From assembly GCA_044352985.1 (NCBI GenBank), contig JBILCU010000015.1:1-64000 (forward strand): 64,000 nucleotides of DNA, in the 5' to 3' direction. This document shows, in pieces, positions 28,616-37,712 of this stretch; position 1 is the stretch's first letter, and every line of letters starts with the position of its first letter. Both the position numbers and the translations under genes were made by a program. Under the pieces are notes generated by a model. That model was not told the DNA's origin. It did no database searches and worked only from the letters and a program-made list of their open reading frames with translations. Source of the DNA: JADJDM01 sp044352985. Lineage in GTDB: Bacteria > Bacteroidota > Bacteroidia > B-17B0 > Aurantibacillaceae.

Positions 28616-30022
28616 ATGGAAAAATTTGATGTAACAATTATAGGTTCAGGTCCAGGAGGATACGTAGCAGCGATTCGTTGTGCACAATTAGGTTTAAAAA
28701 CAGCATTGATTGAACGTTATGCTACATTAGGCGGAACATGCTTAAACGTTGGCTGCATACCTTCAAAAGCATTGCTTGATTCTTCAGAACATTATCATAA
28801 CGCTGTTCATAATTTTGCTGAACATGGCATTGAAGTAAAATCTCCAAAGGTAAATCTGGAGAAAATGATTGAACGCAAAAGAGGTGTTGTGAAAGTTACC
28901 TGTGATGGGATTAATTTTTTAATGAAAAAGAATAAAATTTCTGTGTTTCATGGTCATGGGAGTTTTTCTTCAAAGAATACTATTGAAATTGCGAAACAAG
29001 ACGGAACAAAAGAAATCATAGAAACATCAAAAACCATTATTGCAACTGGTTCTAAACCGGCAAGTTTACCAGGAATTGAAATCGATAAAAAAAGAATTAT
29101 CACCTCAACAGAAGCTTTAGAGTTAAAAGAAATACCTAAACACCTCATCATTATTGGTGGTGGAGTAATTGGGCTTGAATTAGGCTCTGTATATGGAAGA
29201 TTAGGATCGAAGGTTTCTGTGGTTGAATTTACCGACGGTCTGATTTCCACAATGGATAAAGGATTAGGAAAAGAATTAACCCGTGTATTGAAAAAAGATT
29301 TAGGCTTTGAATATCATTTCAATCATAAAGTTACCGGAGTAGTAAACAAAGGAAAAGAAGTAATTATTACCGCAGAAAATAAAAAAGGAGAAACAATTGA
29401 ATTAAAAGGTGATTATTGTTTGATGGCAGTTGGCAGAAGACCTTTCACGGACAATTTAGGGCTGGATAAAGCCGGAGTGAAAGTGGATGCGCGTGGTAAA
29501 ATAGAAACAGATGATCATTTAAAAACAAATATAAATGGAATTTATGCCATCGGTGATGTAGTAAAAGGTGCTATGCTTGCTCATAAAGCAGAAGAAGAAG
29601 GAGTATATGTTGCAGAACAAATTGCAGGACAAAAACCACATATCAATTATAATTTAATACCGGGTGTAGTTTACACTTGGCCTGAAGTTGCCTCTGTTGG
29701 TTTAACAGAAGAACAATTAAAAGAAAAAGGTATAAAATACAAAACAGGTTCTTTTCCTTTTAAAGCAAGCGGAAGAGCAAGAGCAAGTATGGATACAGAT
29801 GGCTTCATAAAAGTATTAGCAGATGAAACAACTGATGAAGTGTTAGGAGTTCACATGATTGGGCCTCGTGTTGCTGATGTAATTATGGAGGCAGCAATTG
29901 CTATGGAATTTAGGGCAAGCGCAGAAGATATTGCACGTACTTGTCATGGCCACCCAACATTTACTGAAAACTTAAAAGAAGCTGCTTTGGATGCAACCGG
30001 TAAAAGAGCTATACATATGTAG
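28616..30022 (+). CDS. lpdA: Dihydrolipoyl dehydrogenase
   Basis: A 468-residue flavoprotein, the E3 component of 2-oxo acid dehydrogenase complexes. The FAD-binding GSGPGG is at 10-15, the redox-active disulfide C42/C47 is in GGTCLNVGCIPSK, the NAD-binding GGGVIGLELG is near residue 180, and the catalytic H446-P and E451 pair is in HGHPTFTE. The E1 and E2 genes are not adjacent. A strong bidirectional terminator separates it from the convergent tonB operon. Confidence 0.96.
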   Translation: MEKFDVTIIGSGPGGYVAAIRCAQLGLKTALIERYATLGGTCLNVGCIPSKALLDSSEHYHNAVHNFAEHGIEVKSPKVNLEKMIERKRGVVKVTCDGINFLMKKNKISVFHGHGSFSSKNTIEIAKQDGTKEIIETSKTIIATGSKPASLPGIEIDKKRIITSTEALELKEIPKHLIIIGGGVIGLELGSVYGRLGSKVSVVEFTDGLISTMDKGLGKELTRVLKKDLGFEYHFNHKVTGVVNKGKEVIITAENKKGETIELKGDYCLMAVGRRPFTDNLGLDKAGVKVDARGKIETDDHLKTNINGIYAIGDVVKGAMLAHKAEEEGVYVAEQIAGQKPHINYNLIPGVVYTWPEVASVGLTEEQLKEKGIKYKTGSFPFKASGRARASMDTDGFIKVLADETTDEVLGVHMIGPRVADVIMEAAIAMEFRASAEDIARTCHGHPTFTENLKEAALDATGKRAIHM

Positions 30023-30056
30023 TTAAATTTTTAAAGCAAATTAAAAAGCTATAAAT

Positions 30057-30087
30057 AAAAAAAGCTGTCTAATAGACAGCTTTTTTT
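30057..30087. terminator. Bidirectional terminator between lpdA and tonB
   Basis: The stem agctgtct / agacagct has a 3-nt loop and is flanked by at least six A residues on the left and seven T residues on the right. It can therefore act for the plus-strand lpdA and the minus-strand exbB-exbD-exbD-tonB operon. Confidence 0.88.
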
Positions 30088-30104
30088 ATTTATAGAAATG
30101 ATAA

Positions 30105-30908
30105 TTAATTTAATTTAAAATTAATTGGGAGATTAAAATAAACAGGAACGCTTCTACCGTTTTGTTTACCAGCTTTCCATTTAGGCATTGCTTTAACAAC
30201 GCGCTGCGCTTCTCTTGATAAACCTTCACCACCAGCAACACCACGTAAAATTTCGGTATTACTAATGGATCCATCAGGGTTTACAACAAATTTAACGAAT
30301 ACTTTCCCTTGTATGCCTGCTTCTTTTTCTACTTGAGGGTAGTTTATATTATTTTGAAGGTATTTCATTAACTCACCCATTCCACCAGGAAATTCAGGCA
30401 TCTCCTCAACAACTGTAAAAATCTCAGGAGCTTTTTCTTCTACAACTCCATTTCCGTCGCCTTCAGAAGGTATTACAACTTCATCTCCACTTCCTTCTTG
30501 AGTAACAGTCCCAACATTCGTTTCTGTAAGTTGCTCTTGTGGTGGTGGTGGATCAGTTTCCACAGCATCATCCTTAATAATAGGTGGAACAAACTTCACC
30601 ATTTCAATTGCCGGTGGTGGCGGTGGCGGTGGTGGCGGAGGTGGTTCACTTTCATCCAAAGGCGGTGGCGTTAAATCAATTGCCGCTACATCAATGACTG
30701 TTTCCTTTTTTTCTTCTTCTCCTTTCATACTCATGATGGCTTTTATTCCAAATGCCAAACCTGTAGAAAGTACTAAACCAAGAAGAATTAAAGAAACTGT
30801 ACGATTGTAGTTCGAGCGTATCTCATACGCTCCGTAATTTTGGTTTCTGCGATCAAAAACCAAATCATTACGCTGAGGAGAAACTACATTATTCCAGTTT
30901 ACTTGCAT
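30105..30908 (-). CDS. TonB family energy transducer
   Basis: A 267-residue inner-membrane protein. The N-terminal cytoplasmic part has the Bacteroidota-typical NYGAYEIR motif (about 24-31), one membrane helix at about 38-60, a polyproline linker (11 consecutive prolines near residue 90), and a TonB C-terminal domain from about 185 (NYPQVEKEAGIQGKVFVKF...NPDGSISN). It should carry proton-motive energy to SusC/TonB-dependent outer-membrane receptors. It is the last gene of a four-gene operon with ExbB and two ExbD proteins. Confidence 0.94.
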   Translation of the reverse strand: MQVNWNNVVSPQRNDLVFDRRNQNYGAYEIRSNYNRTVSLILLGLVLSTGLAFGIKAIMSMKGEEEKKETVIDVAAIDLTPPPLDESEPPPPPPPPPPPAIEMVKFVPPIIKDDAVETDPPPPQEQLTETNVGTVTQEGSGDEVVIPSEGDGNGVVEEKAPEIFTVVEEMPEFPGGMGELMKYLQNNINYPQVEKEAGIQGKVFVKFVVNPDGSISNTEILRGVAGGEGLSREAQRVVKAMPKWKAGKQNGRSVPVYFNLPINFKLN

Positions 30909-30949
30909 ATTGTAATTTTTTTAAATTCTTTTAATTTGAAAAATTCAAA

Positions 30950-31591
30950 TTATTTAATTTTTTGCTGTAATAATTCAAATTCCTTTTGAGTCATTTCAAC
31001 ACCGATAACGCGTTTACCCACATCACAAATTTTTAATTCATCTAACATGTCGATAGCATTTCTGTATGTTGCCTGATCATCAGTTTTAATAAGAACTGTT
31101 ACTGCTTTAGTATCAGCCAATACTTTATTTACATTTTGTGTAATTGTTGTATCTGCTAATTTTTTTGCAACACCTTCGTTAGTTACACGTTTTTTCTCAT
31201 TGATGGTCCATTCGTTTTTTTCTAATAATAGCTTATGCAGACCATCTTTTGAAAAATTTGTTTCTAACAATTGAGTTGTAGGTTTTCCATCTTTATTTCC
31301 TTCTTCGTAAAACTGTCCTGCGTAGTAAAAAATTCGATCATCTTTTGTCAATAAAAAAGTAAGACCATTTTTTACCTCAGGTTGCTCAATATTAGGATCA
31401 TCAGGAGGAACAGGCAAACTTAATTCCATAGATTTAGGTTTGCTGAACGTTGATGTTAATACGAAGAAAGTTAATAACAAGAAAGCCAAATCAACCATAG
31501 GTGTCATGTCAACTCGGGTTGACTGCTTCTTGGCGCGTTTTTTACCGCCTTTACCGTGGCCACCGCCACCACCTTCTGCAATTTCTGCCAT
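30950..31591 (-). CDS. ExbD family transporter (second copy)
   Basis: A 213-residue protein with a glycine- and lysine-rich N-terminal tail, one membrane helix containing the proton-path aspartate in TPMVDLAFLL (about residues 30-39), and a periplasmic domain longer than in E. coli ExbD. It lies 15 bp after the first exbD gene and 41 bp before tonB. Two unequal ExbD paralogues in one operon are usual in Bacteroidota and suggest a hetero-oligomeric stator. Confidence 0.93.
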   Translation of the reverse strand: MAEIAEGGGGGHGKGGKKRAKKQSTRVDMTPMVDLAFLLLTFFVLTSTFSKPKSMELSLPVPPDDPNIEQPEVKNGLTFLLTKDDRIFYYAGQFYEEGNKDGKPTTQLLETNFSKDGLHKLLLEKNEWTINEKKRVTNEGVAKKLADTTITQNVNKVLADTKAVTVLIKTDDQATYRNAIDMLDELKICDVGKRVIGVEMTQKEFELLQQKIK

Positions 31592-31606
31592 TGTTTTTAC
31601 TTTTTG

Positions 31607-32284
31607 TTACTTCTTAGCAGGTGCTGTTTCGCCACCTTCCATCGAAGTAATTAAATTGAATTGATAAATTTTTAAATCAGTAAATGTTTTAAACACATCT
31701 TTTACATAAATGTATTTTACCTTACTATCTGCTTTAATTGCGTAGCGAGGTTTTTCTGCTTTAAATTCTTGTCCTTTTTCTTTGGCTTCATCTTTTGCTC
31801 TTTTGTAAACTGCATTCGCTTCCTGAGCTGCAAAAAGAATCCAATCTTTTAACTGTGGATTATTTAAAGAATCATTAGGAACACCTTTTTGAGGTTGAAA
31901 CTTTAAACGCTCACCTTCAGTTGCTTCTAAATACCTTGGCAAATCTTTAATGTCAACACCAAAACTTGATAATCCACCAAATTTCTTTAATTGATCTGCA
32001 TTAAATTTTACTTTGTATTTATCTGCCATTTTTGTTAACGCATTCATTTTAGCTTCTGCATTACTAATTCCAAAAAATGGTCTTCCGATATTATCAACGG
32101 TAACCATAATGGTATTTTCTGGCAGTAATTTATCAGACACTGAAGAAGGTGGATCAACCACAACTGGTTCAGCCATTCTGAAAGATGCTGTTAACATGAA
32201 AAAGGTAACAAGAAGAAAAGCCAAATCCACCATCGGCGTCATGTCGATTGAAGGTGAACTTTTTGCTATTTTAATTTTTGGCAT
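31607..32284 (-). CDS. ExbD family transporter (first copy)
   Basis: A 225-residue protein with the same TPMVDLAFLLVTFF membrane segment as its downstream paralogue, so the conserved aspartate is kept. The periplasmic part differs, with a lysine-rich insert around 165-185 and a C-terminal tail ending in APAKK. It lies 29 bp after exbB and belongs to the same operon. Confidence 0.93.
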   Translation of the reverse strand: MPKIKIAKSSPSIDMTPMVDLAFLLVTFFMLTASFRMAEPVVVDPPSSVSDKLLPENTIMVTVDNIGRPFFGISNAEAKMNALTKMADKYKVKFNADQLKKFGGLSSFGVDIKDLPRYLEATEGERLKFQPQKGVPNDSLNNPQLKDWILFAAQEANAVYKRAKDEAKEKGQEFKAEKPRYAIKADSKVKYIYVKDVFKTFTDLKIYQFNLITSMEGGETAPAKK

Positions 32285-32313
32285 TTTTTTCTTTTTACGA
32301 TTATTCTATAAAA

Positions 32314-33117
32314 TTATTTCCCAGATGTTTGAAACTCCTGAACAATAGTGAAACCTGCTTCATCCATTGCGTAAGTTAATTGATCTACACGATTTGAGAA
32401 CAAGTTATAGAAAATAATTGCTAATGCAGAAGATAAGATACCTACTAAAGTATTTACAAGCGCTTCAGAGATACCTGTTGCTAGCGCTGCTGTATCAGGA
32501 GTTCCAGCTGCAGCTAATGCACCAAATGCACGAATCATACCTACAACTGTTCCGATTAGACCAACTAAAGTTCCGATAGATGCACAAGTAGAAATAACCA
32601 CCATGTTTTTAGATAACATTGGTAATTCTAAAGCAGTAGCTTCTTCTAATGATTTTTGAATAGCATGAACTTTTGCTTCTTTATCCATGTGTGAATCATT
32701 TTCTACAAATTGATATTTTAACAAACCTTCTTTAACTACATTACCTAATGAACCTTTTTGTTTATCGCATTCTGCTAATGCAGCTTCCATATCATGACTT
32801 GCAATAAGTCCTTTTATTTTACCAACAAATGCAGCAACATTTCCTTTACCTGTAGCTTTTTGAATGGTAATAAAACGCTCAATCGCAAAAACTAAAACCG
32901 TTAAAAATACACCTAATAAAACAGGTACGATAAAGCCGCCTTTATACATAATACCTGCGAAGTTGTGCGGATGACCTTTTTCAGGACCGTCTGCATCGAA
33001 GTTACTTGGATTTCCGAGAAAGTATTTGAAAATTACAATCCCGATTACTAAACAAATTACAATTGACAATGCGGAAACGATAAATGAAAATCCGCCTGAT
33101 GTTTTGTTGTTACTCAT
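32314..33117 (-). CDS. MotA/TolQ/ExbB proton channel family protein
   Basis: A 267-residue inner-membrane protein, the channel subunit of the TonB-ExbB-ExbD motor. Hydrophobic segments lie near residues 14-33, 56-78, 160-185 and 205-235. The glycine-rich LIGTVVGMIRAFGAL segment and the following TGISEALVNTLVGI match the family's conserved channel helices. It is the first gene of the operon, with a well-formed promoter 40-70 bp upstream. Confidence 0.94.
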   Translation of the reverse strand: MSNNKTSGGFSFIVSALSIVICLVIGIVIFKYFLGNPSNFDADGPEKGHPHNFAGIMYKGGFIVPVLLGVFLTVLVFAIERFITIQKATGKGNVAAFVGKIKGLIASHDMEAALAECDKQKGSLGNVVKEGLLKYQFVENDSHMDKEAKVHAIQKSLEEATALELPMLSKNMVVISTCASIGTLVGLIGTVVGMIRAFGALAAAGTPDTAALATGISEALVNTLVGILSSALAIIFYNLFSNRVDQLTYAMDEAGFTIVQEFQTSGK

Positions 33118-33159
33118 ACTTGTTGTTTTTTATTTTTTTGATTTAAAATTTAAAGCCTT

Positions 33160-33189
33160 CAAACTTACTAAAATTGTTTTAATAACAAA
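33160..33189 (-). promoter_or_regulatory. Promoter of the exbB-exbD-exbD-tonB operon
   Basis: On the minus strand TTTG (33189-33186) is followed after 18 nt by TAAGTTTG (33167-33160), a good match to the Bacteroidota -33/-7 pattern. The predicted start near 33155 leaves a leader of about 38 nt before the exbB ATG. Confidence 0.6.
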
Positions 33190-33304
33190 AACCGTATTAT
33201 TATCAATTCGTTAATTTTTCAACAATTAAATAACGATAAACAACACGCGAAAATTGTATTGAACAAGCTATATTAGCAAATTATTTATCAAACTACTTGT
33301 AATT

Positions 33305-33982
33305 ATGGATACAGACATTCTATTTGAAGATAATCACATTATTGCAGTAAACAAAAAACCCTCTCAACTTGTTCAGGGAGATAAAACCAACGATGAACCT
33401 TTAAGTGAATTGGTAAAAAAATACATTAAATCAAAATACAATAAACCTGGTGAAGTTTTTATAGGTGTAGTACATCGAATAGATAGACCTGTAAGTGGAA
33501 TTGTATTGTTTGCAAAAACTTCAAAAGCATTATCTCGATTAAATGAACTTTTCCGAACAAAAAACATTCAAAAAACCTATTGGGCAGTTGTAAAAAACCA
33601 ACCAAAAAATCAGGAAGGCACGTTGATTAATTATCTGATTAAAAACGAAAAATCTAATAAGAGTTTTGCTTATAACGAAGAACGAAAAGGTGCGCTCAAA
33701 TCAGAATTAAGCTATAAAGTAATAGGTAAAACGGATAATTATTTTTTAGTTGAAGTTTTGCCTCTAACAGGAAGACATCATCAAATAAGGGTTCAACTCT
33801 CTCATATGGGTTGCCCAATTAAAGGCGACTTAAAATATGGTTATGAGCGGAGTAATAAAGATGCTAGTATTCATCTTCATGCACGTAAAATTGAATTTAT
33901 ACACCCTGTAAAAAATGAACAAATAACTATTGAAGCGATGCCTCCCAATGATGCTATTTGGAATGCAGTGGTGAATTTCTAG
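33305..33982 (+). CDS. RluA family pseudouridine synthase
   Basis: A 225-residue enzyme that isomerises uridine in rRNA or tRNA. The catalytic aspartate lies in VHRIDRPVSG (about residues 59-68), and the binding motifs ELFRTKNIQKTYWAVV and GRHHQIRVQL follow. There is no N-terminal S4 domain, so it is closer to the short RluA/TruC-like forms than to RluC or RluD. The target position cannot be told from sequence. It is convergent with ftsY. Confidence 0.92.
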   Translation: MDTDILFEDNHIIAVNKKPSQLVQGDKTNDEPLSELVKKYIKSKYNKPGEVFIGVVHRIDRPVSGIVLFAKTSKALSRLNELFRTKNIQKTYWAVVKNQPKNQEGTLINYLIKNEKSNKSFAYNEERKGALKSELSYKVIGKTDNYFLVEVLPLTGRHHQIRVQLSHMGCPIKGDLKYGYERSNKDASIHLHARKIEFIHPVKNEQITIEAMPPNDAIWNAVVNF

Positions 33983-34037
33983 ATTTGAGTTTAGGGTTTT
34001 AGATGTAGACTTGATGGATTTAAAAATTTAAAGCCCA

Positions 34038-34994
34038 TCAAGAAGATTTAAAAAGGCTATCAACAAACTCAACACGATTGAAAACTTGCAGATCGTTCAT
34101 TTTTTCACCTACGCCAATATATTTAACAGGTATTTTAAATTGATCGGAAATTCCAATTACAACGCCACCTTTAGCTGTTCCGTCTAATTTTGTTAATGCT
34201 AATGCATTTACTTCTGTTGCAGCTGTAAATTGTTTGCATTGCTCAATCGCGTTTTGACCGGTTGATGCATCAAGCACTAATAAAATTTCATGAGGAGCAT
34301 CCGGCACCACTTTTTTCATTACCATTTTAATTTTAGTAAGCTCGTTCATTAAATTTACTTTATTATGTAAACGACCTGCCGTATCAATGATGATGACATC
34401 GCTACCTCGCGCCAATCCGGAACTCAATGTATCGTAAGCAACAGATGCAGGATCGGCACCCATGCCTTGAGATACAATTGGAACATCAACTCGTTGGCTC
34501 CAGATGGTTAACTGATCAACAGCTGCAGCCCTGAATGTATCAGCAGCACCTAATAAAACGTTTTTGCCTTTACTTTTGAAAGCATGAGCCAATTTACCGA
34601 TTGTAGTAGTTTTACCAACACCGTTTACCCCCACAACCATAATTACATATGGTTTTTTATTTTCAGGTGTAGTAAAATCATGCTCATCTTTGCTATTATT
34701 TTCAGTAAGAAGTAGCGCAATTTCTTCTTTTAAAATTGAATTTAAATGGGAAGTACTGGTATACTTATCATTTGCCACTCGCTCTTCAATTCGCTTAATA
34801 ATTTTTATAGTAGTTTCTACACCAACATCCGAAGTAATTAATACTTCTTCCAAATTATCTAAAACCTCAGCATCTACAGTACTTTTACCAACGATTGCTT
34901 TTGCGATTTTTGAAAAGAATCCTTCCTTGGTTTTTTCCAAGCCTTTATCTAATGATTCTTTTTTTTCCTTACTAAAAAAACTAAAAAATCCCAT
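34038..34994 (-). CDS. ftsY: Signal recognition particle receptor FtsY
   Basis: A 318-residue SRP GTPase that docks ribosome-SRP complexes at the inner membrane. Seen are the NG-domain motifs GVNGVGKTTTIGKLA (G1), DTFRAAAVDQL, IDTAGR and TKLDGTAKGG. The N-terminal acidic A domain is very short, as is common in Bacteroidota. It is 5 bp downstream of the SIMPL gene. In many Bacteroidota ftsY directly follows the rpmB-rpmG-DUF4295 group; here a terminator and the SIMPL gene intervene. Confidence 0.97.
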   Translation of the reverse strand: MGFFSFFSKEKKESLDKGLEKTKEGFFSKIAKAIVGKSTVDAEVLDNLEEVLITSDVGVETTIKIIKRIEERVANDKYTSTSHLNSILKEEIALLLTENNSKDEHDFTTPENKKPYVIMVVGVNGVGKTTTIGKLAHAFKSKGKNVLLGAADTFRAAAVDQLTIWSQRVDVPIVSQGMGADPASVAYDTLSSGLARGSDVIIIDTAGRLHNKVNLMNELTKIKMVMKKVVPDAPHEILLVLDASTGQNAIEQCKQFTAATEVNALALTKLDGTAKGGVVIGISDQFKIPVKYIGVGEKMNDLQVFNRVEFVDSLFKSS

Positions 34995-34999
34995 AACAC

Positions 35000-35734
35000 T
35001 TATTTTATTTCAAATTCTAATTTCACGGTTATGCTGGCTGTTTTTCTTTTTGAGGAAGTATTGAAAGTGCCTCCCCAGGAATAATCTTCTGTAGAATTTT
35101 GAGCAGTGATTTGAAAAATTCCCATGTTTGCACTTTTTAATTCTCCTATTGAATTTTCAGCATTTTCAGCAATATTTTTTGCTCTGTCGAACCCATCTTT
35201 AGTTGCATTAGACAATAAATCTAATTTGAGTTCGGAAAGTTTTGTATAAAAGTATTCTGGCTGAAACGAATTGAATTCTATACCTGAATCAATTAGCTCC
35301 GTAATTTCTCTCGAAACCTGCTCAACTTTATCAACAGCGTTAGATTCTATCTGAACATTTTGCGTTAATACATAACCTATGAATTCCTGACGGATTAAAC
35401 TTCCTTGTTCGTTGTAAATATTATTAAACGATTTATCTATAATAACTGAAGCAAAAACGATTTCTTTTTCCTGAATTCCTTTTTGAGAAAAATAATTTTT
35501 CACTGTTTCCACATCAGATTTTATCAATTGATAAGCTTCTTTTAAAGTAAAAGCACGCTGACTAAATGATCCTTTCCAAACGATTAAATCAGCCGAAAAA
35601 TCTTTTTGAGCAAGACCAGTTACTTTAATAGTATTTAAATCACTGTGTGTTTTTCGCCAAGCACCAGAAAGTAAATTAGTAGCAACCACTATTGCTATTG
35701 CAATTACTATACTTGATATAACTCTGTATTTCAT
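35000..35734 (-). CDS. SIMPL (DUF541) domain protein
   Basis: A 244-residue envelope protein with one N-terminal hydrophobic helix (residues 5-24), then a SIMPL domain starting IKVTGLAQKDFSADLIVWKGSFSQ. The central part is helix-rich and a last strand sits at the C terminus. SIMPL proteins are periplasmic, and reported roles include stress resistance; no enzymatic residue is known. The stop lies 5 bp before ftsY, so the two genes are probably co-transcribed. Confidence 0.88.
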   Translation of the reverse strand: MKYRVISSIVIAIAIVVATNLLSGAWRKTHSDLNTIKVTGLAQKDFSADLIVWKGSFSQRAFTLKEAYQLIKSDVETVKNYFSQKGIQEKEIVFASVIIDKSFNNIYNEQGSLIRQEFIGYVLTQNVQIESNAVDKVEQVSREITELIDSGIEFNSFQPEYFYTKLSELKLDLLSNATKDGFDRAKNIAENAENSIGELKSANMGIFQITAQNSTEDYSWGGTFNTSSKRKTASITVKLEFEIK

Positions 35735-35765
35735 TCCAAAATAGTTAAATGTAAAATTAAAACAA

Positions 35766-35799
35766 AAAAAGCTTCAACCTTTTTCGGAAGAAGCTTTTT
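35766..35799 (-). terminator. Terminator after the rpmG-DUF4295 unit
   Basis: The 10-bp stem aaaaagcttc / gaagcttttt has a 14-nt loop and is followed on the minus strand by a run of T residues. It lies 25 bp after the DUF4295 stop and separates that unit from SIMPL-ftsY. Confidence 0.8.
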
Positions 35800-35823
35800 A
35801 ATAATTTTTTAAAATGTACTTAT

Positions 35824-35979
35824 TTATTTAGATTTCAAAAAATCTTGAATATGATCGTTATGTACGATTTCTTCTTTAAATGTATAAGCACCCGTTTTAG
35901 GTGATTTTACCATTTTAATTACTTTTGTAAAATCTTTACCTTTTCCGGTTTTTAATGTTGCTACAACTTTCTTTGCCAT
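35824..35979 (-). CDS. DUF4295 family small basic protein
   Basis: A 51-residue protein, MAKKVVATLKTGKGKDFTKV to ...IQDFLKSK, translated from the ATG at 35979 to the stop at 35824. This length, the MAKKVVA start and the place right after rpmG are typical of DUF4295, found only in Bacteroidota as far as I know. Its size, charge and constant linkage to L33 suggest a ribosome-associated protein; that is inference. It lies 19 bp downstream of rpmG and is followed by a terminator. Confidence 0.9.
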   Translation of the reverse strand: MAKKVVATLKTGKGKDFTKVIKMVKSPKTGAYTFKEEIVHNDHIQDFLKSK

Positions 35980-35998
35980 GACTACTAATCGTTAATTG

Positions 35999-36181
35999 TT
36001 ATTTAATTTCTTTGTGAACAGTCATTTTTTTAAGAATTGGATTGTATTTTTTCAATTCAATTCTTTCAGGTGTGTTTTTCTTGTTCTTTTTTGTAATATA
36101 ACGGCTTGTTCCTGGTAAACCGCTGTCTTTGTGCTCTGTACACTCTAATATTACCTGAATTCTGTTTTGTTTCTTTGCCAT
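35999..36181 (-). CDS. rpmG: 50S ribosomal protein L33
   Basis: A 60-residue protein with the L33 signatures MAKKQNRIQVILECTEHKDS, YITKKNKKNTPERIELKKYNP and the C-terminal HKEIK. The zinc-ribbon cysteine pairs of some L33 forms are absent, so it is the zinc-free type. A promoter with the TACATTTGCAGCCCC block lies 23-37 bp upstream. Confidence 0.97.
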   Translation of the reverse strand: MAKKQNRIQVILECTEHKDSGLPGTSRYITKKNKKNTPERIELKKYNPILKKMTVHKEIK

Positions 36182-36203
36182 TTTTAATAGTTTTTACTTA
36201 AAC

Positions 36204-36218
36204 GGGGCTGCAAATGTA
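36204..36218 (-). promoter_or_regulatory. rpmG promoter with TACATTTGCAGCCCC block
   Basis: Read on the minus strand, TACATTTG is a -7 element followed directly by CAGCCCC. The same block occurs before rpmB and tRNA-Phe. The expected TTTG at -33 is TTAG here. Confidence 0.6.
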
Positions 36219-36239
36219 ATTTATTTTTCTTGAATTAAC

Positions 36240-37640
36240 CTAATTTTTCTTTAAAATTCCTTCTTCTTTCATCACTTTTTCTATTTCATCTGTTTTTTTA
36301 GGAAGATTTCCGGATAAATTAATGGGTTCGGTATCTGTAATTAAAATATCATCTTCTATTCTTACACCAATATTCCACCATTTTTTATCGCAAGGAGAAC
36401 CTTCAGCTATATAAATTCCAGGTTCAACTGTAATAACACTATTTACTTTTAATTTACCGTATGTTCCTGCATCATGCACATCCAAGCCCAAATAGTGTGA
36501 AGTGCCGTGAAAAAAATATTCCTGAAAATCGTTTGCATTTTGAATAATATTTAACTCCATCAATCCTTTTTTTATTACTTCAACCGCTGCATTGTGTGGG
36601 TCCCTAAAATTATTTCCTTTTTTGCAAGCATTTATTCCTGCTTCCTGAGCTTTTAATACTAAATCATAAATCTTCTTTTGTTCTTCAGAGAACTTGCCAT
36701 TTATAGGTAAAGTACGAGTTACATCGGCAGTATAGCCATGATATTCTGCTCCTGCATCAACAACCAATAAACTGTTTTTTTCAAATTTTCTTCGATTGGT
36801 AATATAGTGTAAAACACAAGAATTTTCAGCATTTCCAACGATGGATGGATAACCAACGTATTCGGAACCATTAAACTTAAAGCCAAATTCAATTAAAGCC
36901 TGAGCTTTGTACTCAGTCATATTCGATTCCATCGCCTTCATTAAATCGAGATGCGCATCGCATGTGATTTTGATGGCTTTATTTAAAAGTGCTAGCTCTT
37001 CATTGCTTTTAATTTCGCGCAAAGCCGACATCATCGCATAAAAATTAGTGCTGCTTTTTTTCTCCGGATATTTTTTGGTTTTTTCGTTGAAGGCTTTAAT
37101 TAATGAATACAAATCGCCAGAATCATTTTCATCATCTCGATAATCATAATAAAAATAGGGGTGATAAATTCTGGTGAATTTTGAGAAATCAATAGTTAGT
37201 TCATGAAACTGATAATTATTAAATGCTTTTTTAATTCCTAAAATTCCTAATGCGCCATCAATACCTAAGCGTTTTCCAGTCCAACTTTCAGATTTTTTAT
37301 CTCTGGGCTGAACATAAATAATTTCATTAGTTTCAAAACCATCAATTTCTATTGGATTTTTAAAAATCATTAAAAGAGAATTTGGTTCTAAACAACCAGT
37401 TAAATAATATAAATCAGGGGATTGATGGTATTGAAAATCTACGTCATTAGAACGATTTCTTTCTGGATTTGAAAATACAAAAGCAACAGAATTATCTTCC
37501 ATTTTATTTCTTAACGCTTGTCTTTTTGATGCATGAAATTCAGGTGGAAGAGCATCTTCGTCATACATCTGTTGTGCTGATAAATAACTTAAGTTACTTG
37601 CACATAAAACGAATATAAAAATAGAGATGTAGATTTTCAT
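36240..37640 (-). CDS. pepP: Exported aminopeptidase P family (M24B) metallopeptidase
   Basis: A 466-residue protein with an N-terminal signal peptide (to about residue 22, LSYLSAQ), an AMP_N domain (about 35-170) and an M24 pita-bread domain. Metal ligands are visible in LLVVDAGAEYHGYTADVTR (two Asp), FFHGTSHYLGLDVHD (His), VITVEPGIYI (Glu) and GVRIEDDILI (Glu). It removes an N-terminal residue that precedes proline; the signal peptide suggests a periplasmic site rather than the usual cytosol. It sits between rpmB and rpmG, which in many Bacteroidota are adjacent. Confidence 0.92.
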   Translation of the reverse strand: MKIYISIFIFVLCASNLSYLSAQQMYDEDALPPEFHASKRQALRNKMEDNSVAFVFSNPERNRSNDVDFQYHQSPDLYYLTGCLEPNSLLMIFKNPIEIDGFETNEIIYVQPRDKKSESWTGKRLGIDGALGILGIKKAFNNYQFHELTIDFSKFTRIYHPYFYYDYRDDENDSGDLYSLIKAFNEKTKKYPEKKSSTNFYAMMSALREIKSNEELALLNKAIKITCDAHLDLMKAMESNMTEYKAQALIEFGFKFNGSEYVGYPSIVGNAENSCVLHYITNRRKFEKNSLLVVDAGAEYHGYTADVTRTLPINGKFSEEQKKIYDLVLKAQEAGINACKKGNNFRDPHNAAVEVIKKGLMELNIIQNANDFQEYFFHGTSHYLGLDVHDAGTYGKLKVNSVITVEPGIYIAEGSPCDKKWWNIGVRIEDDILITDTEPINLSGNLPKKTDEIEKVMKEEGILKKN

Positions 37641-37666
37641 TAGAAAATAATAATCCGAAAATAAAA

Positions 37667-37692
37667 AAACCTTGCCTGTTCAGGCAAGGTTT
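37667..37692 (-). terminator. Terminator after rpmB
   Basis: A perfect 11-bp stem aaaccttgcct / aggcaaggttt with a 4-nt loop. On the minus strand a run of seven T residues follows. It lies 20 bp after the rpmB stop, so rpmB is transcribed as a single gene. Confidence 0.88.
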
Positions 37693-37712
37693 TAAAATTA
37701 TTTTATAAAAAA

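Noticed and set aside
34010..34042. Inverted repeat cttgatgg / ccatcaag as an ftsY or rluA terminator
   Set aside because: The stem is only 8 bp with a 17-nt AT loop, it overlaps the ftsY stop and no T tract follows.
34690..35064. 124-codon plus-strand open frame across ftsY and SIMPL
   Set aside because: Antisense shadow spanning two real genes.
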